Shown here: piece after piece, positions 26,401 through 38,407 of the stretch
How positions within the stretch are numbered: position 1 is the first letter of the stretch
How the letters are laid out: the number at the start of each line of letters is the position of its first letter
NCBI GenBank assembly: GCA_029931535.1
Contig: JAQPZY010001561.1
Coordinates: 3,194,001-3,258,000, forward strand
Direction of reading: 5' to 3'
Origin: Margaritifera margaritifera
Lineage: Eukaryota; Mollusca; Bivalvia; Unionida; Margaritiferidae
Length of the DNA: 64,000 nt
The notes under the pieces: generated by a model
Told to the model about the DNA's origin: nothing
Seen by the model: the letters and a program-made list of their open reading frames with translations, nothing else
Databases searched by the model: none
Position numbers and translations under genes: made by a program

Positions 26401-27340
26401 GCCTTTATTACAAGATCAAGCAGACATTGTCCTTTATTACACGATCAAGCAGACATTGACCTTTATTACAAGATCAAGCAGACATTGGCCTTTATTACAA
26501 GATCAAGCAGACATTGGCCTTTGTTACAAGATCAAGCAGACATTGGCCTTTGTCGCAAGATCAAGCAGACATTGGCCTTTATTACAATATCAAGCAGACA
26601 TTGGCCTTTTTTACGTGATCAAGCAGACATTGGCCTTTTTTACAAGATCAAGCAGACATTGACCTTTATTACAAGATCAAGCAGACATTGGCCTTTATTA
26701 CAAGATCAAGCAGACATTGGCCTTTATTACACGATCAAGCAGACATTGGCCTTTATTACAAGATCAAGCAGACATTGGCCTTTCTTTCAAGGTCAAGCAG
26801 ACATTGGCCTTTATTACACGATCAAGCAGACATTGGCCTTTCTTTCAAGATCAAGCAGACATTGACCTTTATTACAAGATCAAGCAGACATTGGCCTTTA
26901 TTACAAGATCAAGCAGACATTGGCCTTTATTACAAGATCAAGCAGACACTGGCCTTTTTTACAAGATCAAGCAGACACTGGCCTTTATTACAAGATCAAG
27001 CAGACATTGGCCTTTATTACAAGATCAAGCAGACACTAACCTTTATTACAAGATCAAGCAGACATTGGCCTTTGTTACAAGATCAAGCAGACACTGGCCT
27101 TTGTTACAAGATCAAGCAGACATTGGCCTTTATTACAAGATCAAGCAGACATTGACCTTTATTACAAGATCAAGCAGACATTGGCCTTTATTACAAGATC
27201 AAGCAGACACTGGCCTTTATTACAAGATCAAGCAGACATTGGCCTTTATTACAAGATCAAGCAGACATTGGCCTTTTTTACAAGATCAAGCAGACATTGG
27301 CCTTTTTTACAAGATCAAGCAGACATTGACCTTTATTAGA
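23436..27340. repeat. 29-bp minisatellite, about 134 copies
   Basis: Unit ACATTGGCCTTTATTACAAG + ATCAAGCAG. The span from the first to the last unit is 3887 bp, that is 134 x 29 plus one base (the extra T near 25735). All three plus frames are open for long stretches (up to 416 codons, 23903-25153) because no frame of the unit has a stop; since 29 is not a multiple of three, each frame reads a 29-residue repeat over three units. Variants (TTTCTTTTAAG, TTGTTAC, TTTTTTAC, ACGATC, AATATC) recur in ordered blocks, for example a 4-unit block (24075/24191) and a 12-unit block (25061/25409). No start context, splice signal or codon bias supports translation. Confidence 0.96.
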
Positions 27341-27588
27341 AACTGAAATGCTGCAGTAATAAAGGTTTACAAACTCTTGCATTCATATCGTATAGCTGTA
27401 TTCAGGCATAATTGATTCGGAATGAATCAAACAATTTATATAATTATAACACCATTTCAAAAAGTATAATTTCTTAAAATAGCTGAGACTGGTGAATCAT
27501 CTTAAGACGCGAAACGTACTTTAGCTTTCTAAAACCTAAAACAGCTTTACCATGAAAAAAACAACACATACACACACAAACACAAACA

Positions 27589-27622
<34 letters not shown>

Positions 27623-29206
27623 GAAAATAGCATAAGAAATATTTATTAGGGTGTAATCGTTTTCAAGAAACATGTATCTACAAGTTTTATGCCTGGACGC
27701 TTCTACTCCAAATATGAAATGGCCGATTGAAACAGGCAACTAGTTTCATTAATGGCCTAGCCCTAGAACCTAAGAAAGGGGATTAAATCATGTTCGAAAT
27801 GTCAAAGAATGTTAACTTGTGTTCATGTCATCCTGCGATTATCTGGACTGTCTTCTTAATGATAAAGTCGATATAATTTTAATATTCATTTGTGTAATTG
27901 ATTTCTGAGTAATCTTACATCGATAGTTTAAAACTCCATCATGCAAACAGCTTTCTATTCATCAAAATTGTTTTATTTTTCAGCATCAAAAACACGTTTC
28001 TGGCTTTGAAAACATGGCCGTGGATACGGCTGTTGCAATGTTAAAATAGGTCGTCTTGGATTTAAATTGAAATAAAGATATTACCGGTATATGAAGATTG
28101 GTAGAATTGGCATACAAGTAACAACGAGTGCCTCTTTCTTACTCCTCCTCATCCTCCGAGAATAACAAATCAATTAAACCGTAATATGCAAAACTTCTGT
28201 ACTTATCAGTCCTATACTGTTCTTAAATGCCAAAGGTCTGTTTTATTCACTACTAACGTGACTAATCAATCAACGACGGGAATACTCATTTCAAACAAAA
28301 ATTGAATTTTCCTTATCCCCATTTCTTGATTAGAGTACGCTTGCTGTGACATTGTAACAGGTCGGAAGTGGGTCTCGGGAGTCGATACAAGTTTCTCGTT
28401 AAGTAAATGGTTATTATTATCGAAGTCAAGAAATGCTGCATCCATTTGGCCGGTTGGAGGGGGAGGGGGAGGGGAGAGGGACGTGTGTCTTTATTGGATG
28501 TTCTTCCACTCTAAATATAATTGTTCTTTCCTGTTCAATGATGTAATACTGTTTCATTCGACGAAATCTGGAAGCTTAGTGTACAAGAAATATCTCACAT
28601 CATATTGACACACCACATGTAACTTCGGATAATGTAGTTTATTTTATAGAATATAACAACAAGAGCAAGGAAGACGACAATGAAAAGATAACGATAACAA
28701 CAATGAGTATTACAGAAAAAAGATACGAAAGTTTACTCTTGTATTATGACATTCTCTATTTCAAATTAATGAAAGGTCAGTCAGGTCATTTTCCCCTAGT
28801 ATTGGTCTGCGTCGTCAGTCGCCAAACATCCTGCACGCTCTGTTGTTTAATAAAAGCCAATACCTCGTTTTTAGTTCAATGCCTTGACGATTATGCCTGT
28901 ATAGCAGTGCACCTCTGTATGAAAATAGTTTCAATTAAACATCCTGGAATTTCAACTTTATACAAATGATGCCGATTGGTCATCAAATATGGTCGCTGTT
29001 ATTACAAACAGATAAATCTTTATATGACTTCTTCTCAAGCACCGTCCAATAGAATTTAACCAAATGTGACAGAAGCATTCCGGCACAAAGGCCTTTTCCT
29101 TTTTTACAAGTGTTGTCCATCAGCTTTCAAAAATTAGCCGCCGTTACTAAAGATAGAAAAACTTCATGACACAACTTAAAAAACCGCTTAACAACATTCG
29201 ACAAAT
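27341..29206. other. Unassigned sequence with AC tract
   Basis: An AC-rich tract lies at 27565-27622 (CACAAACACAAACACA passing into pure CA) and a G-rich tract at 28456-28480. No gene or element recognised. Confidence 0.6.
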
Positions 29207-29865
29207 TTGACAAAAAGCATCATGGCATAAAAACCTTTAAAAGTTGACAAAAAGCATTATGTCATAAAGACCTTTAAAAGTTGACAAAAGGCATCATGGC
29301 CTAAAGACCTTTAAAAGTTGACAAAAGCATCATGGCATAAAAACCTTTAAAAGTTAACAAAAAGCATAATGGCCTAAAGACCTTTAAAATTTGACAAAAA
29401 GCATCATGGCATAAAAACCTTTAAAAGTTAATAAAAAGCATCTTGGCATAAAGACCTTTAAAAGTTGACAAAAAGCATCATGGCATAAAAAAACCTTTAA
29501 AAGTTGACAAAAAGCATCTTGGCATAAAACCGTTAAAAGTTGACAAAAAGCATCATGGCATAAAAACCTTTAAAAGTCGACAAAAGGCATCTTGACATAA
29601 AAACCTTTAAAAGTTAACAAAAAGCATCCTAGAATTAAAACCTTTAAAAGTTGACAAAAAGCATCATTGCATAATAACATTTAAAAGTTGACAAAAAGCA
29701 TCATGGCCTAAAGACCTTTAAAATTTGACAAAAAGCATCATATCATAAAAACCTTTAAAAGTTAACAAAAAGCATCTTGGCATAAAGACCTTTAAAAGTT
29801 GACATAAGCATTATGGCATAAACACCTTTAAACGTTGACAAAAAGCATTATGTTATAAAAATCAA
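29207..29865. repeat. 37-bp minisatellite, about 18 copies
   Basis: TTGACAAAAAGCATCATGGC + ATAAAAACCTTTAAAAG, with many point variants and small gains or losses. It is one of the more diverged arrays and so probably older. Confidence 0.92.
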
Positions 29866-30260
29866 AGCTTTTTACATAGCAGGTCAGATGGGTTGTATTT
29901 TAGTTCCTGCGTATATTTAAAAAAGAAATGACAACATAGCCGAATGAAGATACATGTCATTAGAAACAATTACATCTTTCCAGGCATTTTGAAAGAAAGG
30001 TAAAAACAAATACACTTACTTAATACAATATACACTTAATTAATAAAATATACACGGCATTCTATTTTCTTTCTTGTATATTTCAAACGACAATGTTTCT
30101 TGGATCGATTGTTCTGGGTTAATAACTGAAATTCATCAGGAATTGTCTTTTAAAGCTTTATGCAAATATGTCAATGTATTTCTTTGTATTTCAGTGTATT
30201 TTACGCAAGTAAAAGGGTTGTTACAATACACTCTTAAGTTCTTTTAAAACTATTACCTTT
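29866..30260. other. Unassigned sequence
   Basis: AT-rich, no recognisable element. Confidence 0.6.
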
Positions 30261-30269
30261 CCATGAGAG

Positions 30270-30490
30270 CCGCAATGGTTCGTTCGTTAAGGCACTTGTT
30301 GGATTTGGTGTTTTACGGCACAGAAACACACCTAAATTATTTGTTGTCGAAGCAATCGAGTAAAGTGCCTTGTCCAAGAATACAACACAGTAGCCGACTC
30401 GTGCTGATCCGATGGTATGATCCGAACCCGCACCGTTGCGATTGCGGGCCGGTCATGCCAACCACTGAGCCAGCACGACTTCTTAAGGCG
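30270..30490 (-). mobile_element. tRNA-derived SINE, minus strand
   Basis: On the minus strand the head reads GCTGGCTCAGTGGTTGGCAT (A box) and GTGCGGGTTCGGATC (B box), followed by a body with TTGGACAAGGCACTTTACTC and a 3' part GCCGTAAAACACCAAATCC. The CAAGGCACTTTACTC block resembles the conserved core described for Deu-type SINEs; that assignment is from memory and unverified. Confidence 0.7.
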
Positions 30491-30660
30491 TTGGACTCGT
30501 GACCAGACGGGTGCGGGCTGTATTCTCACCATTGGATCAGCCCGGAATGGCAACCGTTGTGTTTGCTCACGGAAGACACTTTACTCATTTTGCATCGGCA
30601 CGATATGTCCTTGAGTGTGTTGCTTTGCTGTAAAACACCAATCATGTCCAAATCAACCCA
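30478..30660 (+). mobile_element. tRNA-Ser/Leu-like SINE, plus strand
   Basis: CTTAAGGCGTTGGACTCGTG resembles the D-arm end and anticodon arm of a tRNA-Ser/Leu type molecule. GGGTGCGGGCTGTATTCTCA is a decayed B box. The body has GGAAGACACTTTACTCATTT and the 3' end has GCTGTAAAACACCAATC. It lies head to head with the minus-strand SINE at 30270-30490. Confidence 0.65.
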
Positions 30661-30780
30661 ACCATTCCAGTGTGTTGCTTTGCTGTAAAACACCAATCAT
30701 GTCCAAATCAACCCAACCATTCCAGTGTGTTGCTTTGCTGTAAAATACCAATCATGTCCAAATCAACCCAACCATTCCAG
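30616..30780. repeat. 55-bp SINE tail, 3 tandem copies
   Basis: TGTGTTGCTTTGCTGTAAAA then CACCAATCATGTCCAAATCA ACCCAACCATTCCAG occurs three times at exact 55-bp spacing (30616, 30671, 30726), one substitution seen. The first copy is the 3' end of the SINE at 30478. Confidence 0.93.
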
Positions 30781-31446
30781 TGCCATTTTAGTTTCAGATG
30801 AGTATGCAACGATTGAGGCTTGGCTTGGCAAATTAAATTACCAGTGCGCAATAATTTCAGTTATGTGAGGGCGTCCTGTGTTGTGAATTGGAACTGACAA
30901 AATTACTATTATTATCGCCTGCAGGTAAACACACAAATCTTGGGTCACAACGAACGTTTGTAAATTTAGGATATGTACAAATTGTTAGTTGTTTATGAGT
31001 TGCATGCGGTGACGAAATGTTCTAACTTCATGCCTTGCGTGGGGGGGGGGGGGGGGGGACGTTAGTGGTTCTAGCACTAAAGTATTTTGCTACCACTAAA
31101 TAAACAATATGCGTGAGTACTGTAGGTTTCACACCACAAGTACTTTTCTGTATTGTCACAACACAGCATTTAGTTTAAAGATATATAGCAATATAAAATG
31201 AGACCTACATGAAGTGGTGTACTTTTCCAAGATACATAAAATAATCTAGTCAGAACACATCGAACTGGTAGAAGTCAGAGCAGATTTTAGAGGTTGTAAA
31301 GACTTAACCCCCTTCACACACTTAGACAGACACACATACCCCACCCTCGTTTAAATTCCGTGCACATCAGGTTTCGGAATAACAAAATCAGAACTGAATT
31401 TGGCAAACATTAATGCGCCATGTAAATACACTTGTACTCCATGCGG
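30781..31446. other. Unassigned sequence with a long G run
   Basis: A run of about 19 G lies at 31041-31059. Nothing else recognised. Confidence 0.65.
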
Positions 31447-31976
31447 ATTGTAAATTACCATAATATTAGGACAATGAGCATAGTAAATTACCATAGGACA
31501 ATGCACTTTGCAAATTACCATAATATTGGAACAATGTGCATTGTAAATTACCATAATATTAGGACAATGAGCATTGTACATTACCATAAGACAATGTGCA
31601 TTGCAAATTACCATACTATTAGGACAATGCGTATTGTAAATTACCATAATATTAGGACAATGCGCATGGTAAATTACCATAATATTAGGACCATGTGCAT
31701 GGTAAATTACCATAATATTAGGACAATGCACATTGTAAATTACCATAATATTAGGACAATGCACATTGTAAATTACCATAATATTAGGACAATGCACATT
31801 GTAAATTACCATAAATTACCATATTATTAGGACAATGCACATTGTAAATAACCATCAATTACCATAATATTAGGACACTGCGCATTGTAAATTACCATAA
31901 TATTAGGACAATGCGCATTGTAAATTACCATAATATTAGGACAATGCACACTATAAATTACCATAATATTAGGACA
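31447..31976. repeat. 33-bp minisatellite, about 16 copies
   Basis: ATTGTAAATTACCATAATAT + TAGGACAATGCGC. Some units have lost the ATATTAGG part. The 33-bp length preserves frame, giving 11-residue repeat open frames on both strands (IMVIYNVHCPN on minus); I regard these as by-products. Confidence 0.92.
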
Positions 31977-33079
31977 GTTTAGAAATTTCCATAGTTTTCC
32001 ATTACAAATTTACAAGATTTTCATACATATTGCACACACATACAAATACACACACACATACACACAAACACACACACGTGTTATTTCTTAGTAGCCATTT
32101 GTCTTTTCTTAACCGTGGTAGGCATAAACTTGAAAGGATTTTAGCGCCTGTGACAAGAAATATGGTACTATCCAATAGATCAACACTTAGATGTTTCAAT
32201 TACCTTAATTCAGCTGTATTCTAAACACAAATCTGTCTCTTTTCATCAGATCCAAAGTCACAAAACGTATCCAAGCAACAAGAAAAGGTAAACCGTTTTG
32301 TTTTCACAGCGCAAACGCACACCCCAGATCGTGGCACGAGACCTTGACAGTTAGCAAATCTGGCACGCAACTTCCCTAATTGTCTCCCAAGGCCCCGCCG
32401 AGGCTGCGTTCGTTGGAGTCGGACACAAATCGATGTGGTTGCGATTCCAACAGTTAATAACCAAATGTGATCGATATTTCCATGCTGTTAAGCTGAAGAA
32501 GACTCCAGGGCTATTACTTATCGCATGTGCAGACTTTATTGAAAAGGACATTAATTAGTTAAACCCATAATTTACAAGACTGTGACGGATCGACTCTGTG
32601 ACGAGAAGCTAGAACTGGTAATTAAGTTTATAAAATAGTGTTAATTTTTACTGATTGATGCACCAAGGCGTCTGAACCACACTTCTCACATCTTCATTGA
32701 GAAATCTGAAGCTTACAGCTCAGGTCCTACGTACAGCAATACGTAACCGTATAGCCTTGGGAAAGCTGGCATGGTTTCTTGTCTGCTAGGTGTTTGATTT
32801 ACTTTAATTCTCACCTCCTGTCGTGGTTTATAAAGAATGAAAATTAATGGTCGCTGGATTATTATGTCCATGCTGTGACGACAACATTGGTAAAATAGAG
32901 AGATCAATATTTCTCTATAATTACTCCGTCAATATGCCTAATTGCACTGTGGATAATAGTACGAAATCACACACATAAACATGTCATACATTTACCACAA
33001 GCTGTGAATTGAATTGAAATAACCACACATTTTTGAAACCCTTCTGAACTGATATATCTATGGCAAAGTAATGAAGTAA
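31977..33079. other. Unassigned sequence with CA microsatellite
   Basis: A CA-rich tract lies at 32031-32078. The part at 32320-32540 is richer in G and C (for example CCCAAGGCCCCGCCGAGGCT) and could be an exon or a conserved element, but the best frame (minus 32351-32551, 66 codons) shows no known motif. Confidence 0.5.
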
Positions 33080-33110
33080 TCTCTCTCTCTCTCTCTCTCT
33101 GTGATCTTAA

Positions 33111-33174
<64 letters not shown>

Positions 33175-33192
33175 AGAGGGAGAGAGAGAGAT
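33080..33192. repeat. Composite CT-AT-AG microsatellite
   Basis: CT run (33080-33101), AT run (33114-33171) and AG run (33172-33191). CT and AG flank AT, so the whole block is an imperfect inverted repeat that could form a hairpin. Confidence 0.9.
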
Positions 33193-33299
33193 GTTTTACT
33201 TCCAATATTTTTGCAAAGCCAGAACTGAAATCTAATGTTTTTCGAAAGATACGACTACACAGGATGATTGAATGTTGTTGAAGGAATTTCATGATGATT

Positions 33300-33998
33300 T
33301 ACCACAGATCAACTGCCAGTTGTTGGTTCCGCTCTACAGTTATTAAGTACTTCTGAAAGTGGGACGCGTATAAGGTGAAGTTATGTGCATTTGCCACATG
33401 CAGCGTGGAAAGAATGTTGGCATACCTCTATGTTACTTTCATGTACTATGACTAAAATTTCTTTACATGTGGTATTAGGAAAACTACGCGCTGCCTAAAG
33501 CAGATGGCTGCTCCCATGTGCTCCAGAAAAGAACCTGGACTAGTCCAAAGTACACAAACTTTAGCAGTTATTTAAATAAGCAAAATGAAAGTTGACAGAG
33601 CAGACAATACTAGCTTCTGAAAGAGTAATAAACGAATTATAAACTATATTTGAAAACAAGCAACAACAAAAAAAAAAAATGATAAAGTTATCGGCTAGGG
33701 TTTTTTTTTTTTTTCAATTTACATCTGAAGTCCAGGGAATGAAAATGACCAAACGGTGCTTGAAGTCTTCTGAAAGGAACAAATCTAAAGTAAGGTCAGG
33801 CTGTGTCCTCTATAACCCAAATTACACTTATCAATCATACACCAAAAAAGGGGGTGGGGGGTGGGGAATAAAAGTTACTTGAACAAATACCTACGATTTA
33901 CAGGGTCTTTTTTACATAGCCAAGATAACTAACGAGTACATTCTTTCTATTTAAAATCAAACCCTATGCAAAGTACGAAACAGTAGAGTAGAACCTGT
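33300..33998 (+). mobile_element. Dispersed 0.65-0.7 kb repeat, copy 1
   Basis: The reverse complement of 47249-47885 aligns with this block along its length. Shared landmarks include CATACCTCTATGTTACTTTC / its complement, AAATTTCTTTACAT, GACTAGTCCAAAG-like, GCAGACAATACTAGC, GACTTC...CCAGGRAATGAAAATGACCAA and AAACCCTATGCAAAGTACGA. Possible short terminal inverted repeats are GGTTCCGCTCTACAG (33330) and CAGTAGAGTAGAACC (33984), 12 of 15 complementary matches. It is probably a non-autonomous DNA transposon; no protein remains. Confidence 0.7.
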
Positions 33999-34320
33999 TC
34001 TATTGACTGCCCCTATTTCTAACACTTCTATATGTGTATGAACGTGTTTTTCGGTGTACAACAATAATGGAGACTGTCTTTGTCTTTCATTGCATGGCTG
34101 CTGTTTACATCACATGACGAAAAAACAGCGTTTTGATTGGCGCATAGCCACTTTGACTTTATGTATATATGACGTCACGATTGGCCGCTATTATTCTATC
34201 GCTTTAACTTTTAACCTAATTTCCAAGTTATACCGAATTTTTCGGTGTAAAGCAAAGATTATACCTTCTCTTTACATATGGAAACATTTTTAACGTATAT
34301 TTTGTCCTTTTAAACCAATA

Positions 34321-35325
34321 TCTGTACCGACTGGGATCCATTTAATTTATAGCCTACTCTGTACCGACTGGAAGCCACTTAATTTATAGCCTACTCTGTA
34401 ACGACTGGGAGCCATTTAATTTATAGTCTACTCTGTACCGACTGGAAGCCTTTTAGTTTATAGCCTACTCTGTACCAACTGGGAGTCACTTAATTTATAG
34501 CCTACTCTGTACCGACTGGGAGCCACTTAATTTATAGCCTACTCTGTACCAACTGGGAGTCACTTAATTTATAGCCTACTCTGTACCGACTGGGAGTCAC
34601 CTAATTTATAGCCTACTCTGTTCCGACTGGGAGTCACTTAATTTATAGCCTACTCTGTACCAACTGAGAGTCACTTAATTTATAGCCTACTCTGTACCAA
34701 CTGGGAGTCACTTAATTTATAGCCTTCTCTGTACCGACTGGTGTCATTTAATTTATAGCCTACTCTGTACCGACTGGGAGCCACTTAATTTATAGCCTAC
34801 TCTGTACCAACTGGGAGCCACCTAATTTATATCCTACTCTGTACCGACTGGGAGTCACATAATTTATAGCCTACTCTGTACCAACTGGGAGTCATTTAAT
34901 GTATAGCCTACTCTGTACCGACTGGGAGCCACTTAATGTATAGCCTACTCTGTACCGACTGGGAATCATTTAATTTATAGCCTACTCTGTACCGACTGGG
35001 AGCCATTTAATTTATAGCCTACTCTGTACCGACTGGGAGCCATTTAATTTATAGCCTACTCTGTCCCGATTGGGAGTCACTTAATTTATAGCCTACTATG
35101 TATCGACTGGGAGTCACTTAATTTATATCCTACTCTGTTCCGACTGGGAGCCACTTAATTTGTAGCCTACTCTGTACCAACTGGGAGTCACTTAATTTAT
35201 AGCCTACTATGTACCGACTGGGAGTCACTTAATTTATAGCCTTCTCTGTACCAACTGGGAGTCATTTAATGTATAGCCTACTCTGTACCGACTGGGAGTC
35301 ACTCAATTTATAGCCTACTCTGTAC
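34321..35325. repeat. 37-bp minisatellite, 27 copies
   Basis: TACCGACTGGGAGCCACTTA + ATTTATAGCCTACTCTG. The span is very close to 27 x 37. Variants alternate in patches (CCGACT/CCAACT, GAGCC/GAGTC, ACTTA/ATTTA). Confidence 0.95.
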
Positions 35326-36319
35326 AGCCAGGAATGTGAGGAAAATAATCCTTCATTATACATCGGTGTTGGATTGGAATATTCCACCCTCGGAATCCGA
35401 AATATGCGACAGACAGTAGGTTTTACAGAGTATCTGTAGCAAAATTTTGACCCTCTTGTGAAACTTTTCTATCGTACACTGATGCATCTGAAAGTTTGTA
35501 TTGATTACTCCAGATAAAATGCACTAACGATAAGAATCGTATTCTATAAGTTATTGGGGCGAGGCAAATGATTGGGGCGAGGCAAATGATAATTAACATC
35601 CTGCATTGGAACTAACATTTGATAACATCAATTAATTTGGTGATAAAATCTCAGATCACGCAACAAGCATGAAGTTATTGGAATCAGATATGATAGATAA
35701 TGGTCATCGATTGTTTGTTGTTATTTTGTTTTTTTTTATTATTTTTTTTTTTGGGGGGGGGGGTTGACGTGGGGAAAAAGTATATGCTTCTGGTGAAAAG
35801 TATAAGTGTGATTTTTACGCGTTCCTGTGAAGCGATGATCATACCTTACGCGCCTTCAGTCGTAATATGTTGGCCAATTCTGGCAAAGATCATGATCATG
35901 CTTTGAATATATATGGAGTTTTTACATCCAACGATTCCCGACAATTTGCTGGCCAAAAAGGGGAGGAGAATTGGGGTGCTGGGTGTATATGACAATAGTG
36001 TTAATATTAAACAAAGCATGTTAAGCTGCTCAGAGCGAAGAAAATTAGTTCCACATTGTACCCGAGGTATGATCCCAAGACTTGCTGGAATTTTGCAGAG
36101 ATGATGCGATTGACGTCTTTATTGCGAAAAAAAAGGGGGGTGGGTAGTTTAGAATGTGGTTCATTTTGATGACTTCCGATCTCGATATTTAAGTAAATGC
36201 TGAAAAAAGTGTGACTTGTGCGAGAATACGCGTTTTACTTCTTGGAAAAGGAATAAAAGTCAATACTAAAGAAGCTTTGCTTGACTATGATTGCCCAGAG
36301 TGAGGTATCATCCCATACA
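35326..36319. other. Unassigned sequence with T and G homopolymers
   Basis: T-rich run (35728-35751) passes directly into about ten G (35752-35763). A tandem 16-bp duplication TTGGGGCGAGGCAAATGA sits at 35555-35590. No gene recognised. Confidence 0.6.
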
Positions 36320-36545
36320 ATAATGTGGTGTGATCGCCCACAATGAGATGGGTCTCCCACACTGATGTGTGATCACCCACAATGACGTGCGGTCACTCAT
36401 AATGAGGTGTGATCGTCGATAATGTGGTGTGATCCCTACAGTGAGATATGATCGCCTCAATAAGGTGTGATTACACAGTGAGATGTGACCGCCTCATTGA
36501 GGTGTGATTCCACAGTGAGCTGTGACCGCCCACAATAAGGTGTAT
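36320..36545. repeat. Degenerate GTGTGATCGCC/CACAATGAG repeat
   Basis: About 10 irregular units of 19-25 bp with the consensus TGTGATCGCCCACAATGAGG. Spacing and sequence vary, so this is an old decayed array. Confidence 0.75.
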
Positions 36546-36889
36546 TAAGTGTAATATATTTAGTGCGAGACTGAATTATCAAGAAGGATACCTGTAGCGC
36601 TAACGTTTTATAAGAGAACCAGCTTTTTCCCTTCACCTTTTGCAAATTACCTTCAACATGATGTAAAATATTTGACGGTATATTTTTCTGTCACAAAGGG
36701 GTGATATGACGTATATAAATGTCAAATAGAATGAAATTGATTAGCATCAGGAACCGGAAGGACGAAAACGGATATTATTTATACATGGTGATAGCTTCCT
36801 TAGAGTTTCTTAAATATCAACCTTGCTTTTTATGAAGTGTTTGTAGTTTGAGAGATTTTAAAACAAGCAGACGCTCATTTGACTTTTAG

Positions 36890-36892
<3 letters not shown>

Positions 36893-36939
<47 letters not shown>
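36893..36939. repeat. AT microsatellite
   Basis: Pure AT repeat adjoining the foldback sequence at 36990-37165. Confidence 0.95.
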
Positions 36940-36944
<5 letters not shown>

Positions 36945-36989
36945 GATAAATAGATGTTACATTACATGTTTACATGTTATTATTACTTA

Positions 36990-37165
36990 ACGAGAGACTC
37001 GATTTTAGACAATCTTACATGAGTGCTCATTTCAAATAAAATTTATGAAACGAGTGGATTAATTTCTATCCTTTACGAGCCTTGGCAAATAAAAAGGTGA
37101 AATTATTCGACGAGTTTCATAAATTTCATTTGAAATGAGCATAAATGTAAGATTATATTTATCGC
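36990..37165. mobile_element. Small foldback (hairpin) element
   Basis: Left arm 37011-37058 (AATCTTACATGAGTGCTCAT, TTCAAATAAAATTTATGAAA) is the near-complement of right arm 37107-37155 (TTTCATAAATTTCATTTGAA, ATGAGCATAAATGTAAGATT). The pairing continues inward (GATTAATTTC / GAAATTATTC), leaving a loop of about 25 bp. It resembles a MITE; terminal ends and target duplication are unclear. Confidence 0.75.
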
Positions 37166-37549
37166 ATGACGAAAAATACTGATTTTATTTCACCAAACTT
37201 TACCTCATTTGGGACGTAATGAGGTGTTATTGCACGTTTTACATATATGAAAATCATAATATGGGTATATTAACGTAAATAGCGCAGTAGGCATGTGATA
37301 AAATAACAATGTAATTGGCGAATGGCAATTGTTAAAGTGTGATGGGTCAGATGTGGTTTTGGCATAGAACGGAAGCAATTAAAAAGTGCAAATAAAGGCT
37401 TTGCAATTGTAGACGCATGATACTTTGACATAGCTGTAGATTCAAATCCAATCTTCTGTTCTTTGTCCCCAAATGGAAATTCATTCCTTTCAAAGCAAAT
37501 ACAATTTCTTTAAATCTCTTTAAGACTTTCCATTAATGTACGCATGTCA
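37166..37549. other. Unassigned AT-rich sequence
   Basis: No recognisable element. Confidence 0.6.
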
Positions 37550-37830
37550 GTGCGCTGAAATGCGGAAGTCTAGAAAAGAACCAAATTAAAGCCTGAAGCC
37601 AAATTTGGCCTGTGGCTCCCAGCATGCATTAAGTAAATGACAAAGTTGAAGGGGCTTCAGACTATCAGACCTTTACAACATACCCTGCAAAATCAATACT
37701 TTTTTTGCTTAGATACGAAATCGGGATCCGTTTGAGAATATTAATCTAAAAACATCGCACTTAGGTTTATTTGCAGATTAGTCCAATTCTCCCATTGATT
37801 CAAAGCGCAGAGTCGTTATATGTGCGTTCT
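37550..37830 (+). mobile_element. Dispersed repeat, copy 1 (pair with 40228)
   Basis: GCATGCATTAAGTAAATGAC, then AAAGTTGAAGGGGCTTCAGA, and AAAATCAATA...TTAGATACGAAATC align with 40228-40500 on the same strand. Divergence is high. No open frame. Family unknown. Confidence 0.6.
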
Positions 37831-38407
37831 GAGATGAACTGTTATAGATACTTGAGGGACATCACTTTCTTATTAAATTATGCATTATCCATTTATTTAC
37901 ATTATTTTTTTTCACAAAATGTATCGTGAAAGTATAAAGCAGACAATATGCTTGTTACAAGAAGGATAAACTGCTATTGAAGTAAAATTAAAGTTTGCAT
38001 CAACAAATTATTTCTTTATTTCTGTAGTTTAGGGTAACATACAACAATTCTTTCAATGTTTCCCACATCAGACACACAAATACACTGACCTCTTTTTTAA
38101 ATATATCATTTACATATCGTCTTGTGCTGAGAACGTAATTACTCCTATGGTAATATGCGTTGAAAATATGTAATTCTTAGATAATATTTAAAGCGGCTTA
38201 TGGCATGAGATGATGATACACATTTGCTGGGGTGTGTGAGGTATAATATGAAGCCTCGTTTTGGATTCAAACACACACACAGACACTTGATATGGCTATG
38301 AGATGTCTCATATACTTCCGACTAGCATAATTTACGTAATAACACATCGATGCCTCTGCCAATTATCATTTTGTACAGAGTCTCACTACTACGCTGATTT
38401 TGTTAAA
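37831..38407. other. Unassigned AT-rich sequence
   Basis: No repeat or gene recognised apart from a short CA tract near 38271-38284. Confidence 0.6.

Noticed and set aside
32351..32551. 66-codon minus-strand frame in a GC-richer patch as an exon
   Set aside because: The composition is suggestive, but there is no recognisable motif and no clear splice sites; left as unassigned.
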